Of a DNA stretch of 64,000 bases, positions 54,666-64,000 are shown in pieces. The number at the start of each line of letters is the position of its first letter. Position 1 is the stretch's first letter. Source of the DNA: Hyphomicrobium sp. Its GTDB lineage: Bacteria; Pseudomonadota; Alphaproteobacteria; Rhizobiales; Hyphomicrobiaceae. The stretch covers positions 61,025 through 125,024 of the forward strand of contig JALHOF010000009.1 of the NCBI GenBank assembly GCA_022843145.1, given 5' to 3'. The translations under genes were made by a program, and so were the position numbers. Under the pieces are notes generated by a model that was given only the letters and a program-made list of their open reading frames with translations, had not been told where the DNA came from and searched no databases.

Positions 54666-55107
54666 TGCGCGGTCTGGATGCAGCTCTGGCGATGGACGCT
54701 GGCTGTCGCTGCAAGTGGCAGGCGGCTTGCATCCTGATTTCCGTCCAAGGTTCCAGAAGGTTCCTATCGATGCGTCGCGACAGCCACCGCAGCACCTATT
54801 CAATGCGTACTGTCAGAACCTCAAACGGATTGGAATGATCGAGTTGATCGACGAGCACCGCCGCCAGGCCGAACAACGGACTTGGCGAGCGTCCCTGGTG
54901 CGGGCGCCGGTCTTGATCTGCGACACGGCCCCGGCTGCGTTTGTCGCCGCTAACTAACCGTCGCGCACGTTCGTCTCAGAATGACGTCGCCTGCGTGCCG
55001 TTCTGCGCCGCCATCGCTTTTCGAAATTTGCCCACCTACGGCCGAACGCCACCCCCTCGCTAACCGCGTAGGTTAACGCCCCGCGCCGGTTATGCTGGCA
55101 TCGCGCC
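54666..55107. other. Intergenic region after lpdA
   Basis: The 442-bp region holds no confident gene. An 80-codon GTG frame at 54715-54957 (ending PVLICDTAPAAFVAAN) has a plausible amino-acid composition but no ribosome-binding site. A TAACC-GCGTA-GGTTA stem lies near 55061-55075. Function unclear. Confidence 0.45.
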
Positions 55108-56607
55108 TCAGTGGCGTGACGCAAGTCGCGGCGGACGGCGGCGCTGCGCGACGGCGCGGTGGGCGCCCGGGAAACCCTTCAGCGCGGGCCGTCCAGCGAG
55201 TTCGCGCACGATCCGCTTCCGGCGCTGCGACGGCGGAATGATCAGAACCCGGCGCAGCAGCACAGGCCGCACGTCGGCCACGATCCGGGGCGCCCGTGCG
55301 ACCGCTTCGCCCGCCGCCATCATGCCCCACAACAGTCCGAGCAGCAGATGCAAGTGCCGCCAATGGTCGATGTCGATGATCGCACCCAATGCGAACAACG
55401 CCGCGACCGAGACGTAGGCGACGAGGAAAAGGGGCTGCGAAGGCGTCCGGCGCAACGCGTGGCGCAGTCCGAGCGTCAATGTCAGCACCACGATGACGAT
55501 GTTGAGTACGCCCGCCAGCCATCCGGCGTTGAGAAACATCGAGATGTAGCTGTTGTGCGGATCGTCGCCGAAGCCGCGGCCGTCGGAATGGTTCGGCATC
55601 ATCATGCCGTTGACGTGGAAGCCGGGCGTGAATTCGAGTGCGCCGATCCCAAAGGGGCTCTCTACGATGACCTCCAGCGCGCGTAACTGCCCGCCGAAGC
55701 GGCCTTCGGCGCCCTCGTCATAGGTTTGGGACAAGGTGGCGCGCTCTGCCAGAAGCTGCGCAACGTTGTCGTTCTCGATCGCCACCATCAGCATGGCGGT
55801 CAGCGCAACGGCTGCAAGCAGGGACAGTCCGACGAGCTGCAACCGATGTTGCGCAGTCCGCGCGGTGGCGAGCGCCAGATAGGCGTAGCCGGCGATGGCC
55901 AACGCGGTGATGGCCCATGCGCCTCGGGAGAAACTCACGAGGATTCCGAGCGCGATGATGCCGCCCGCCAGTCCCATTGGGATGGTGCGGGCCAGCGGCC
56001 GCTCGAGCCATCGGTGGATCGTATAGACCAGCGCCGGGACGAGAAACGCGCCAAACACGTTCGGATCTTTGAACGTGCCACTCGCGCGCGAGTAGCGCGT
56101 AAACAGCTCGGACGTGCCCGGGACGAGATCGAAATATCCTGCGATGCCCGCTACCGCCGCGATCAGCGCGGCGACGAGATATGCGTCGAGAATCAGCCGG
56201 CCATGGGCGGACGGGTTGCGGGCTACGAAACTCCCGAAGACGAAAGCAGAGAGATAGAGATAGAGCGAGATCGCGAAGTGCATCGTCGCGCGCGGGGTGT
56301 CGATCGCCATGATGGCGGCGAGAAATCCCGCCGCGGCGATCAACAGCCACAGGCTCAGATATCCGGCCAGCATGCGCCGCCAGGCGACCAGACCGACCAG
56401 CGGCAGTCCGACGATGAGCGCCATGTTGATCGCGTCAACGGGCGCCGGTTCGGTGAACACGAGGCTGCTCGAGGCGACCGCGATGAAAACCAAAACGAGT
56501 GCCGCGCGGTGGACGAGGCTTTTTGCCGGGGCAGCGCGCCGCCGGAACTGGCCGTCGAGCGGCCCCTGCAGAGGCGGCACGAAAGCGGCGATCGCCGTCG
56601 ACGTCAT
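55108..56607 (-). CDS. O-antigen ligase/Wzy-like membrane protein, copy A
   Basis: The 499-residue protein has about ten to twelve membrane segments. The ligase/polymerase-type large loop lies at about residues 280-380 (TYDEGAEGRFGGQLRALEVIVESPFGIGALEF, then DPHNSYISMFLNAGWLAGVL, of the Wzy_C type). Residues such as GTFKDPNVFGAFLVPALVY and FSRGAW are shared with copy B next door. It probably polymerises or ligates the cluster's polysaccharide. The start ATG overlaps the stop of copy B (TGATG) and has GGAG upstream. The last 50 residues are Arg-rich. Confidence 0.84.
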   Translation of the reverse strand: MTSTAIAAFVPPLQGPLDGQFRRRAAPAKSLVHRAALVLVFIAVASSSLVFTEPAPVDAINMALIVGLPLVGLVAWRRMLAGYLSLWLLIAAAGFLAAIMAIDTPRATMHFAISLYLYLSAFVFGSFVARNPSAHGRLILDAYLVAALIAAVAGIAGYFDLVPGTSELFTRYSRASGTFKDPNVFGAFLVPALVYTIHRWLERPLARTIPMGLAGGIIALGILVSFSRGAWAITALAIAGYAYLALATARTAQHRLQLVGLSLLAAVALTAMLMVAIENDNVAQLLAERATLSQTYDEGAEGRFGGQLRALEVIVESPFGIGALEFTPGFHVNGMMMPNHSDGRGFGDDPHNSYISMFLNAGWLAGVLNIVIVVLTLTLGLRHALRRTPSQPLFLVAYVSVAALFALGAIIDIDHWRHLHLLLGLLWGMMAAGEAVARAPRIVADVRPVLLRRVLIIPPSQRRKRIVRELAGRPALKGFPGAHRAVAQRRRPPRLASRH

Positions 56608-57884
56608 CACGCGCTCCATGAGTGTGCTGTATGCGCGACCGGTGTACTCCGGGCCGCCGTCGCAAGCCCCCACACCAACGCCAGTTCGACGTAGTAGTGT
56701 CGCCAATGATCCGTATCGATGATCACGCCTTCCAGCGCGGTTGCGGCGAAAACAGAGACGGCGACGATCAGAAGCGGACGCAGCGTTGCGTTCGATAGCA
56801 GGGCGTTCGCGCCGACGACGAGCGTCAGGGCGTTGAGGACGACGAACAGCACGCCGCCGATCCAGCCGCCATTCAGCGTCATGCTGAGATAGACGTTGTG
56901 GACTTCCTCGTGGTGATAGGACTGCGTGAAGTCCTGCGCACCGATGCCGAGCGGGTTCTCAGAGACGAGCCGGAGCGCCTTCTCCTGGCCTCCGAAGCGG
57001 CCTTCCGGACCGACGTCATAGCTCTGCGTCAGGGTCGCGCGTTCCGAGAGGAGTTCGGAGACGCGTTCGTTCTGAATTGCCAGAGCCGCGACGATCCCCA
57101 TTGCGATGAGGCCCGCGAGTGCCAGCCCGACGATCCGGGCGCGAGCGCCGGATGACGCCGTGGTCGAGAACGCGAGAAAACCGAACACGAGCACCGCGAT
57201 CGCGAGATTGATCCAGGCGCCGCGCGAGAAGCTGAGCAGAATGCCGAGCGCGATGAAGGCGGCGATGGCCAGCGGCCAAACCGCGCGGCGCAGCGGCCGC
57301 TCGATGGCGAGGTGGAGACAATAGACCGTCGGCAGCACGAGGAACGCGCCGAACACGTTCGGGTCCTTGAATGTGCCGCTGGCGCGGCCGAAGCGGGTGA
57401 ACGTGTCGGCCGCACCGGGCAACAGGTCGAAGTATCCCGCCAGCCCGGCCAGCGTCGCGGTGATCCCCGCCCACACGATACCGCTGAGCACGATGCGGGA
57501 ATGAACCAGAGCGTTGCGCGCGACGAAACCCGCAATCACGAACGATGCGATGGCAAGATAGAGCGTGACGGCGTTGTGGCTCGCGGCGCGTGCGGGTTCG
57601 CCGGCAAAGGGCGCGGCGAGGAATCCCGTGGCGACGATGGCGATCCAGATCACGAGGTAGCCGGCCAGGGCTTGTGACACCACGACCAGCCCGACCAGGG
57701 GCAGAAGCAGCACGAGGCCCATCAGCATCAGATCGACCGGCGCCGGTTCGGCGAACACGATGCCGCTGGTGAAAAATGTCAGCCAGACGATGCCAAGTGT
57801 CGCGGTGTGGATCGAGCCGCGTGCGCCGGTGAGGGCCGGCATGGCCTGCAGGATCGGGTCTGTGCCAAGTGTGTCGGACCGCAT
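56607..57884 (-). CDS. O-antigen ligase/Wzy-like membrane protein, copy B
   Basis: The 425-residue protein is paralogous to copy A over nearly its whole length: FAEPAPVDLMLMGLVLLLPLVGL, ASGTFKDPNVFGAFLVLPTVY, LSFSRGAW, SYDVGPEGRFGGQEKALRLVSENPLGIGAQDF in part, EVHNVYLSMTLNGGWIGG and IIDTDHWRHYY. In copy B the loop H-N-x-Y/S segment is intact. The tail of copy A is absent. GAGGGC precedes ATG 57884, or GTG six bases earlier. The two genes are translationally coupled. Confidence 0.84.
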   Translation of the reverse strand: MRSDTLGTDPILQAMPALTGARGSIHTATLGIVWLTFFTSGIVFAEPAPVDLMLMGLVLLLPLVGLVVVSQALAGYLVIWIAIVATGFLAAPFAGEPARAASHNAVTLYLAIASFVIAGFVARNALVHSRIVLSGIVWAGITATLAGLAGYFDLLPGAADTFTRFGRASGTFKDPNVFGAFLVLPTVYCLHLAIERPLRRAVWPLAIAAFIALGILLSFSRGAWINLAIAVLVFGFLAFSTTASSGARARIVGLALAGLIAMGIVAALAIQNERVSELLSERATLTQSYDVGPEGRFGGQEKALRLVSENPLGIGAQDFTQSYHHEEVHNVYLSMTLNGGWIGGVLFVVLNALTLVVGANALLSNATLRPLLIVAVSVFAATALEGVIIDTDHWRHYYVELALVWGLATAARSTPVAHTAHSWSA

Positions 57885-57982
57885 GTTCACGTAAGCCCTC
57901 GCGCAGATTTCCTTGCGGCATCGCAAGAGGCGTGCCGGGAGCGACGGAGGCCGCCACTGGGCGGCCTGCCGGGTGCGTGGCT

Positions 57983-59500
57983 TCAGTAGGCGTTTTCGGC
58001 GTTCAAGAGCGCGAACGGCGTTTTTACGAGGATGTAGAGATCGAGAAAAATGCTCCAGTTCTCGATGTAGTAAATGTCGTGCTCGACGCGCTTCTTGATC
58101 TTTTCCTCGGTGTCGGTCTCTCCGCGCCACCCGTTGATCTGCGCCCAGCCGGTGATGCCGGGCTTGACCTTGTGGCGGGCGAAGTACCCGTCGACGACGG
58201 CGTCGTAGAGCTGCGTTCCGGCCTTCGCCTGCAAGGCATGGGGGCGTGGTCCGACGAGCGACAGATCGCCGAACAGGACGTTGATGAGTTGCGGCAACTC
58301 GTCGAGACTCGTCTTGCGGATGATGCGCCCGACGCGGGTGACGCGCGGATCGTCCTTGGTCACGAGCCTGCTGGCCGAGGCGTCGCAGCGGTCGGTGAAC
58401 ATCGAGCGGAACTTCAGAACCTCGATCAGGTCGTTGTTGAAGCCGTAGCGCTTCTGCCGGAACAGCACAGGACCTTTGCTTTCGAACTTGATCGCGGCGG
58501 CGATGGCCAGCATGACCGGCGCGAGCAAGACGAGGGCGGCCGCGGCGATGGTCTTGTCGAATAGCCATTTCACGACGTTGCCCCAATCCGCGATCGGCTT
58601 GTCGCTGAGGTCGATCATCGGCACGCTGCCGATGTGCGTATAGACGCTGCGGCTGAAACGCACCGGGCTCGATCTGGCCGGCAGTTTGATGTCCACCGGC
58701 AGCACCGAAAGCGTTCGCAGGACACTGGCCAGACGCTGCTCGGCGTGCATCGGGAGAGCGACGATGATGAGGTCGATGCGCGTTTCTCGCGCGAAGGTCA
58801 GGAGACTGTCGAGGCCGCCGAGGTGTGGATAGCCGGCGACGATGCGCGGGTTGCGCTCGTCGATGCGGTCGTCGAAGATGCCGGAGATGCGGATATCGCT
58901 TCCGGCGTCGGCCTCGAGCTCCGCGATCACTTCGCTCGAAACGTCGTTGGCTCCATACAATACGGCGCGACGATAGAGACGGCCCTCGCGCATCCAGCCG
59001 CGCGTCAGGGTCGAAATGATCAGGCGCTCTCCGATCAGCGCCGTGGCGCCGGCCGTATACCAGATCGCCAGCCACACGCGTGACAGTTCCGCGCCCATCT
59101 TGGTGAAGAACACCGACACGACGAACAAGCCGAACGCGATGGTCCAGCCGAGTACGATGCGTGGCATCTGGCGCAGGATCGAGGTGAACGCGGCGATGGT
59201 GTAAAGGCTCAGCACCTCGAACGCGCCGACGACGAAAAGGCCGGTTGCAGCGATGGCCGTCAGATAGATCGGGCTCGATGCGACCTGCGGTTCGTTGACG
59301 TACAGCAGCGCGATGGCGAGGCCGAGAACGGTCGCGGTCAGGAAATCAGCGGCGCGCGCGGCGCCGCGCACGACTGTCGCCGAGATCAGCTTCGATTTGT
59401 CGTGAATCCGCAGGTCCGCCAAGCGTGGGCGTTTGTGGTCCTCCGATACGGCGGCCTTGATGATCGCGGACGGGGCGACGGACTTGAGCGGGCTCGACAT
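57983..59500 (-). CDS. Undecaprenyl-phosphate sugar transferase (WcaJ/ExoY family)
   Basis: The protein has 505 residues. Four N-terminal membrane segments, a CoA-binding-like central domain ([20 protein letters not shown]), a fifth membrane segment ([18 protein letters not shown]), then the bacterial sugar transferase domain: [48 protein letters not shown] and [18 protein letters not shown]. It primes polysaccharide synthesis by loading a sugar phosphate, usually glucose or galactose, on the lipid carrier. ATG 59500 is chosen; upstream ATGs in frame have no better site. Confidence 0.92.
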   Translation of the reverse strand: MSSPLKSVAPSAIIKAAVSEDHKRPRLADLRIHDKSKLISATVVRGAARAADFLTATVLGLAIALLYVNEPQVASSPIYLTAIAATGLFVVGAFEVLSLYTIAAFTSILRQMPRIVLGWTIAFGLFVVSVFFTKMGAELSRVWLAIWYTAGATALIGERLIISTLTRGWMREGRLYRRAVLYGANDVSSEVIAELEADAGSDIRISGIFDDRIDERNPRIVAGYPHLGGLDSLLTFARETRIDLIIVALPMHAEQRLASVLRTLSVLPVDIKLPARSSPVRFSRSVYTHIGSVPMIDLSDKPIADWGNVVKWLFDKTIAAAALVLLAPVMLAIAAAIKFESKGPVLFRQKRYGFNNDLIEVLKFRSMFTDRCDASASRLVTKDDPRVTRVGRIIRKTSLDELPQLINVLFGDLSLVGPRPHALQAKAGTQLYDAVVDGYFARHKVKPGITGWAQINGWRGETDTEEKIKKRVEHDIYYIENWSIFLDLYILVKTPFALLNAENAY

Positions 59501-59622
59501 GCGATTGGTGTGCTCGCCAGTAGGACAACGTGGAACGTGTCCTCCGGTAAGCATCGCTCGTGCCAATTCGAACGTCGGCTGACTTATCGACGGAAAGCTG
59601 GCTTCGGCTGCTTCGGTTAAGG

Positions 59623-60765
59623 TTAGCGCAGGCGCTCGCGATAGAACGCGACAATGGCGCTCGTCATGCCGCTCACCGTGTACCGATCGGCAACGATGGC
59701 CTTGAAACGGCCGGCGCGAGCCTTCATTTCAGCGCCGTTGTCGAGGGCATAGCACATGTGCTCGGCCAGAGCCGCGGCGTCGCCAGCCGGCAGCATGGGT
59801 GTGTCGGATCCGGACAACATTTCCGGAATGCCGCCGACGCCGGTCGTCAACAGCGGCAATTCCGCAGCACCCGCTTCGAGCACGACATAGGGGAAGCTCT
59901 CGGTGCGTGAGGGCACGACGATCGTCCGTCCGAGCGGGAAGGCTTGTTGCGCCGGCATTGCACTCGGGAAGCGCACGAGGGCGCTTAGACCAAGGCTGGT
60001 CGCAAGCTGCCGGAACTTGTCGTCGTCGGGGCCCGAGCCGACGATCACCGCGCGGGTCGGCCGCGTCCGGTTGATCTCGGCCAGCGCGCGCAGGAGGACG
60101 TCGACACCCTTCAGGTCGCGCAGTTCGCCGACGAACAGGAAATCCGCCGCGTCAGTCGTTGGAATGTGCTCGACGAAGTCCGACGGTTGCAATCCGTTCG
60201 GGATGATCCGGGCCAAACCTGCAATCGGCGCCACGCGTTCATCGAAGATCCGAGAGGCGTGCGCGCTTTCGAACACGATGCCGTCCGTGAAGCGCACCAG
60301 CATCTTCTCGATACCGAGAAATACCCGCGCTTCGAGTGTGCCCGGCGCGTAATTGAGGCTGCCGCCATGAGGGGTATAGAAAGCCGCCACGCGCCGGCCG
60401 TTGCCCTTGATCTTGCGCGCGGCGAGGCGCGCATAGGCACCGCCTTTTGCTCCGTGCCCATGCAGGACATCGACGCGGAGGCGTGTCGCGAGATCGGCGG
60501 TGAATCCAACAGCGCGCATGTCGCGCGGGCTCGGATTGCGTGACATCGCGGTGCGCGCGATGCCGAGGGCGAGATCGGGGGCGAGCGCGTCGAGACGGGA
60601 CTCGGTCAGTCTGTCGCCTGTCGTCTCGTCGGCCAGCAGGCCGACGGCGTGGCCGCGCGATGCCTGTTCGCGCGCAAGGTCGAGCACGTGGCGGAACAGA
60701 CCGCCGACCGGCGCGCGCAGACAGTGAAGGATGCGCAGCGGCGGCTCGGCGCCGGGTGGGGTCAC
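59623..60765 (-). CDS. GT4-family glycosyltransferase
   Basis: The protein has 380 residues. GT-B fold: an N-terminal acceptor domain with PPLRILHCLRAPVGGLFRHVLDLA, and a C-terminal nucleotide-sugar domain with FLFVGELRDLKGVDVLLRAL, VGSGPDDDKFRQL and the E-x7-E-like SRTESFPYVVLEAGAAELPLL. It adds a sugar to the lipid-linked repeat unit. GTG at 60765 with AGGAT upstream is favoured; GTG at 60792 is an alternative. It follows the Wza-like gene by 32 bp, forming an operon. Confidence 0.87.
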   Translation of the reverse strand: MTPPGAEPPLRILHCLRAPVGGLFRHVLDLAREQASRGHAVGLLADETTGDRLTESRLDALAPDLALGIARTAMSRNPSPRDMRAVGFTADLATRLRVDVLHGHGAKGGAYARLAARKIKGNGRRVAAFYTPHGGSLNYAPGTLEARVFLGIEKMLVRFTDGIVFESAHASRIFDERVAPIAGLARIIPNGLQPSDFVEHIPTTDAADFLFVGELRDLKGVDVLLRALAEINRTRPTRAVIVGSGPDDDKFRQLATSLGLSALVRFPSAMPAQQAFPLGRTIVVPSRTESFPYVVLEAGAAELPLLTTGVGGIPEMLSGSDTPMLPAGDAAALAEHMCYALDNGAEMKARAGRFKAIVADRYTVSGMTSAIVAFYRERLR

Positions 60766-60797
60766 GTCGGCGATCCTCGTTGGCGCACGCACGATCT

Positions 60798-61517
60798 TCA
60801 GAACATCCGCTCGAAGACGAACACGGTGTCGCCGGGTTTCACCACGTAATCGGAGGGCGCTTCGATCTGTTCGACGAAGCCGTTGATGCGGCGGGTGAGG
60901 CGGAACTGACGGTCGGAGGCGCGCTCGGAGTAGCCGCCGGCGATGGCGACGGCGGTTTCCACGGTCATGCCCGAGACGTAAGGGTATTGTCCGGCGTTGC
61001 GAACCTCGCCGAGGATGAAGAATGGCCGGTTCTGCTGAACATCGACGGTCACCTGCGGATCGCGCACATATTGTGTGCCGAGGGCCGAGCGGATTGCGCC
61101 TTCGAGCGAGGAGGTGCTCAGGCCGCGCGCTTTGACCGATCCGATCAGCGGGACGGTAATCTTGCCGCCGTGGTCGACGGTGTAGAGGCGCGACAGATTG
61201 GGCTGTCCATAGACAAATACGCGCAAACGGTCGCCGGTATCGAGCAGATACGGCCCATCGCTGTCCGCAACGGCTTGCGGGCCGCCGGACAGAGCAGCCG
61301 GGATCACGGTCGGCTCGCCCCAGGCGCGATGCTCGGAGGTCTGGACGGCCGGCCCGACCGGGATGGGGTAGCCGTGCTGGACATGGCCGGATTCGGAGGC
61401 GACGGCGATGCGCGCATCCTCCCCCGCACCGTCGTAGCCGGACCAATCCTGATCGTGAGCGCATCCGGCGCAAGTGACAGCGAGGGTGGCACCGAGAAGG
61501 GCGAGGCGCAGAGACAT
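60798..61517 (-). CDS. Polysaccharide export lipoprotein, Wza/GumB-like
   Basis: The protein has 239 residues. The signal peptide ends LAVTCAGC; the Cys19 region resembles a lipobox, although the -3 residue is Cys instead of Leu. The poly_export domain begins DGPYLLDTGDRLRVFVYGQPNLSR and is followed by SLBB-like strands, FFILGEVRNAGQYPYVSGMT and VVKPGDTVFVFERMF. It forms the outer-membrane export pore in a Wza-type ring. AGGAATTCAGACA precedes the ATG. Confidence 0.9.
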   Translation of the reverse strand: MSLRLALLGATLAVTCAGCAHDQDWSGYDGAGEDARIAVASESGHVQHGYPIPVGPAVQTSEHRAWGEPTVIPAALSGGPQAVADSDGPYLLDTGDRLRVFVYGQPNLSRLYTVDHGGKITVPLIGSVKARGLSTSSLEGAIRSALGTQYVRDPQVTVDVQQNRPFFILGEVRNAGQYPYVSGMTVETAVAIAGGYSERASDRQFRLTRRINGFVEQIEAPSDYVVKPGDTVFVFERMF

Positions 61518-61671
61518 TGTCTGAATTCCTGACGTGGAGCGACTTTCTCGATTTAGCCGCACAGAGGTTAAGAAAAACTCACCCCACGTACAAATTTGAG
61601 ACGATTAAGGGTTCGCTTACCGAACAGGGCTCTAATCTCGATACGGACAACCTTTGATTCGGGCTCAAGCC
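61518..61671. promoter_or_regulatory. Divergent promoter region of the exopolysaccharide genes
   Basis: The 154 bp between the wza-like and gumC-like genes are AT-richer than their surroundings. They contain GTTCG-N5-CGAAC (61611-61625), a short inverted repeat, but no clear consensus promoter could be fixed on either strand. Confidence 0.35.
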
Positions 61672-63909
61672 ATGCGCACGCCGACCCACGCCTCGCCGGA
61701 TGACATCGACATCGGCATCTTGTGGACCTCGTTGAAACGAAGCATTCCGCGCATCCTGATCTTGAGCGTGGTCGCCGGCGCGCTCACCTACATCCTGCTG
61801 TCGCTGATGGCGCCGCGATACACGTCCGAGGCGCAATTGTCGGTCGTCGCAAAGGGTTCGCAGAACCCGTTCGCCGATCCGAAGCGCGAAGGCATGCCGC
61901 CCGATTCGATCACCACGCCCGTAGACAAGGAAGCAATCAACACGCACGTCCGCGCGCTGATGTCGCCGGATCTGGCGCGACGTATCGCCGAGGATATGAA
62001 GCTCAACACGAAGAAGGAATTCAACAGCGCGCTCGGCAGCCTCGATGCCATCGGTGGTCTCATGAGGCTCGCGGGTCTTGCTGGTCCACGTCCTGGCGAG
62101 AGCGAACAGGACCGCGTGCTCGGCTCGTTCTTCAAGGGCCTCGAAGTCTATTCGCCGAAAGAGAGCCGCTTCATCGGCATCCGATACACGTCCGTCGAAC
62201 CGCAGCTCGCCGCCGATATCGCCAACCGTATGGCCGAAACCTACCGTGGTTCGCTGGCTACGCTTCGCGTCGAGGAAACCGACGAGGTGCAGAAGGCGCT
62301 CGAGCCGAAGATCGCCGAGCTGATGAAGGAAGTGTCGGCGGCGGAGTCGGAAGTCGAGAGGTTTCGCGGCCAATCAGACCGCTTCGTCGGCGGCCCGCAA
62401 CGCACGGCGCTGATCGAACAGCAGCTCGGTGAACTCACGGCTGAGTTGACCAAGACGCAAGGTGCGCGCAGCGAGGTCGAGGGCCGTGCCAAGTCGGCGC
62501 GCGAGCTTCTGAAATCCGGTTCCGCCGAAGTTCTTCCAGACGTCCAACGCTCGCCCCTGATCCAGAACCTCGTACAGAGCCGTGTCCGTGCCGAGCGGCA
62601 GATTGCCGAACTGTCCGTATCGCTGTTGCCGGGCCACCCCCGCATGCAGCAGCTCAACGCCGATCTCGCCGGCCTGAAGCGGCAGATCGCAGCCGAGGTC
62701 GGAAAGCTCGTCGAGGGTCTCGAGAAGGAGGCCAAGTCGGCGATCAATCGTGAAGCATCGGTGCAGAAAAGCATCGACACGCTGAAGAGTAAGGTCGTCA
62801 ACACCGGCGGCGACGACGTCAAGCTGCGCAGTCTCGAAGCGGCGGCGAAGTCGAAGCGCGCCGAACTCGATCGGCTGCAGGCGCAGTACGAGTCCAACAA
62901 GGCGCGCGCGACACCGGGCGCGGTGCCGGTCGAGGCTCAGATCATCACGCAGGCCCGCATTTCGAGCGTCCCGACCTTTCCGCGCAAGGGACCGTACTCC
63001 GGCCTGATCGCCGCCGCGATGTTCCTGTTCGGCCTTGCCTGGACGATTTCCAAGGCGCTGTTCGTCGGCGCCCGTTCACAGGGCGGGGCGGCGGTGTCCG
63101 TGCATACGGCTCCGATGTCCACCGCTGTATCTCGCACCGAGCCCGCGCTCGCGATGGGTCAGGTCAGCGCTGCCGGTCATGGCGCCAGTGCCGTGGCGCG
63201 GCCGGCCGCGGCGCCTGCGATCGTCTCGCAGGCTTCGACGTCCGAAGCCGCCGACAAGCTGCCGACCATCTCGGCGATTGCCAGCCGCATTGTCGCCCGT
63301 GCGCCGTCGCAGGGCGGATACCGTGTGCTCGTTGCCGGCGACCACGACGACGTCGATGCCGCGGCGGAGGCCATCGAACTCGCAAAGTCGATCTCGAATA
63401 CGGGCAAACAGGTCATTCTCGTCGACTGGTCGCTCGAAGGCGCCGGCCTGTCGTCAAAGGTCGGCGTGCAGCGTACGCCGGGCCTGACCGATCTGTTGCA
63501 GGGCGCGGCACGGTTCGAGGACGTCATTCGTCGCGAGCCCTCGGGTCAGTTCCACGTCCTGTCGGCGGGGGCCGCGATGGACGAAGCCGACGGGGCCATC
63601 GACGATGACCAGCTCAACCTTGTGCTCGACGCGCTCGACGAAGCCTATGACATGATCGTCGTGACCGGCGGCCACGATCCCGCGCGGCAATTGTTCGAGG
63701 CCATCCAAGGCCGGTTCGATGCAGGCGTGCTCGTCGGCGACGGCAAGAAGCGCGCGAATGCACTGGTCGATCCGCCGGGTACGATGCTGGGCTTCGAGGT
63801 CACTGAAATCGACATCGTGCGGTATGACCGTCCCGCGGCTGCTCCGACCGGGCTGCAGCGGATCATTCGTGGCGGCGCCGGCAACGGCAGCGAGATCCGG
63901 CCTAGCTGA
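61672..63909 (+). CDS. GumC/Wzc-like polysaccharide co-polymerase with degenerate kinase domain
   Basis: The protein has 745 residues. The N-terminal Wzz domain follows a first membrane segment (LILSVVAGALTYILLSLMAPRYTSEAQL), with a long periplasmic coiled-coil region and the second membrane segment near GLIAAAMFLFGLAWTISKAL (about residue 450). The C-terminal domain resembles a BY-kinase or Mrp-type fold, but the P-loop position reads VLVAGDHDDVDAAAEAIELAK with no G-K-S/T, and the second Walker-like stretch reads ILVDWSLEGAGL. The usual Tyr-rich C-terminal tail is absent. It probably controls chain length without kinase activity. ATG at 61672 has weak upstream signals; TTG at 61654 is possible. 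Confidence 0.85.
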   Translation: MRTPTHASPDDIDIGILWTSLKRSIPRILILSVVAGALTYILLSLMAPRYTSEAQLSVVAKGSQNPFADPKREGMPPDSITTPVDKEAINTHVRALMSPDLARRIAEDMKLNTKKEFNSALGSLDAIGGLMRLAGLAGPRPGESEQDRVLGSFFKGLEVYSPKESRFIGIRYTSVEPQLAADIANRMAETYRGSLATLRVEETDEVQKALEPKIAELMKEVSAAESEVERFRGQSDRFVGGPQRTALIEQQLGELTAELTKTQGARSEVEGRAKSARELLKSGSAEVLPDVQRSPLIQNLVQSRVRAERQIAELSVSLLPGHPRMQQLNADLAGLKRQIAAEVGKLVEGLEKEAKSAINREASVQKSIDTLKSKVVNTGGDDVKLRSLEAAAKSKRAELDRLQAQYESNKARATPGAVPVEAQIITQARISSVPTFPRKGPYSGLIAAAMFLFGLAWTISKALFVGARSQGGAAVSVHTAPMSTAVSRTEPALAMGQVSAAGHGASAVARPAAAPAIVSQASTSEAADKLPTISAIASRIVARAPSQGGYRVLVAGDHDDVDAAAEAIELAKSISNTGKQVILVDWSLEGAGLSSKVGVQRTPGLTDLLQGAARFEDVIRREPSGQFHVLSAGAAMDEADGAIDDDQLNLVLDALDEAYDMIVVTGGHDPARQLFEAIQGRFDAGVLVGDGKKRANALVDPPGTMLGFEVTEIDIVRYDRPAAAPTGLQRIIRGGAGNGSEIRPS

Positions 63910-64000
63910 GCCGCGATCGCGGGACAGGGACCCGCGCGCAAGCGTCGTTTCAGTGTCCGGCGCCGAACAACCGGCGGCGCGTCTGCCGCGCTACGGACCA

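Overview
The window is GC-rich chromosomal DNA from an alphaproteobacterium, most probably of the order Hyphomicrobiales (Rhizobiales). This rests on gene order and regulatory sites: an Aap-type general amino-acid ABC transporter, the gene order iscR - cysteine desulfurase - sufB - sufC - sufD - sufS - DUF59 - sufA with an Irr-like iron box at the promoter, an alphaproteobacterial direct-repeat LexA box (GAAC-N7-GAAC), a FixK/FNR box, an HWE-type histidine kinase and a possible EcfG-type promoter. No rRNA, tRNA, CRISPR array, prophage or insertion sequence was seen. Most of the window is housekeeping DNA.

Layout. 1-1921: a minus-strand array of at least five tiny secreted-peptide genes, three of them near-identical on a 187-bp repeat, divergent from a TetR-family regulator. 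A 24-bp element (20 of 24 identical) overlies the predicted -10 region on both sides of the divergent control region; this is the most novel-looking part of the window. 2077-3904: a small lipoprotein, a 73-residue orphan protein and a GNAT acetyltransferase. 4068-8268: amino-acid ABC transporter (ATPase, binding protein, two permeases). 8326-13423: an L-2-hydroxyglutarate oxidase-like flavoprotein, then a translationally coupled SbcD/SbcC-like nuclease-ATPase pair behind a LexA box. 13456-24603: bactofilin, peroxiredoxin, giant AsmA/DUF3971 protein, TyrRS, AnmK, OmpA-family protein, HWE kinase and a UPF0114 membrane protein.

24604-25201 is a noncoding junction between convergent genes packed with palindromes. 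25202-27209: M28 peptidase and an alpha/beta hydrolase. 27611-35520: the suf operon for Fe-S cluster assembly, with overlapping or closely spaced genes. 35625-44169: cytochrome b561 (FixK/FNR box), an AAC(3)-I-like acetyltransferase, TfoX-like protein, DEAD-box helicase, alpha/beta hydrolase, an unknown protein, ParE and PanC. 44338-54665: bifunctional PutA, a HAD phosphatase, and an aceE-aceF-lpd pyruvate dehydrogenase operon of the homodimeric-E1 type.

55108-63909 is an exopolysaccharide cluster: two tandem ligase/polymerase-like membrane proteins, a polyprenyl-phosphate sugar transferase, a GT4 glycosyltransferase and a Wza-like export lipoprotein on the minus strand, and a divergent GumC/Wzc-like co-polymerase whose cytoplasmic kinase-like domain has lost its P-loop. 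Together these would prime, build, polymerise and export a surface polysaccharide.

All functional calls are from reading translated sequence and motifs; no database search was run. Start codons were chosen from ribosome-binding sites, overlaps and family start positions, and several are GTG or TTG.
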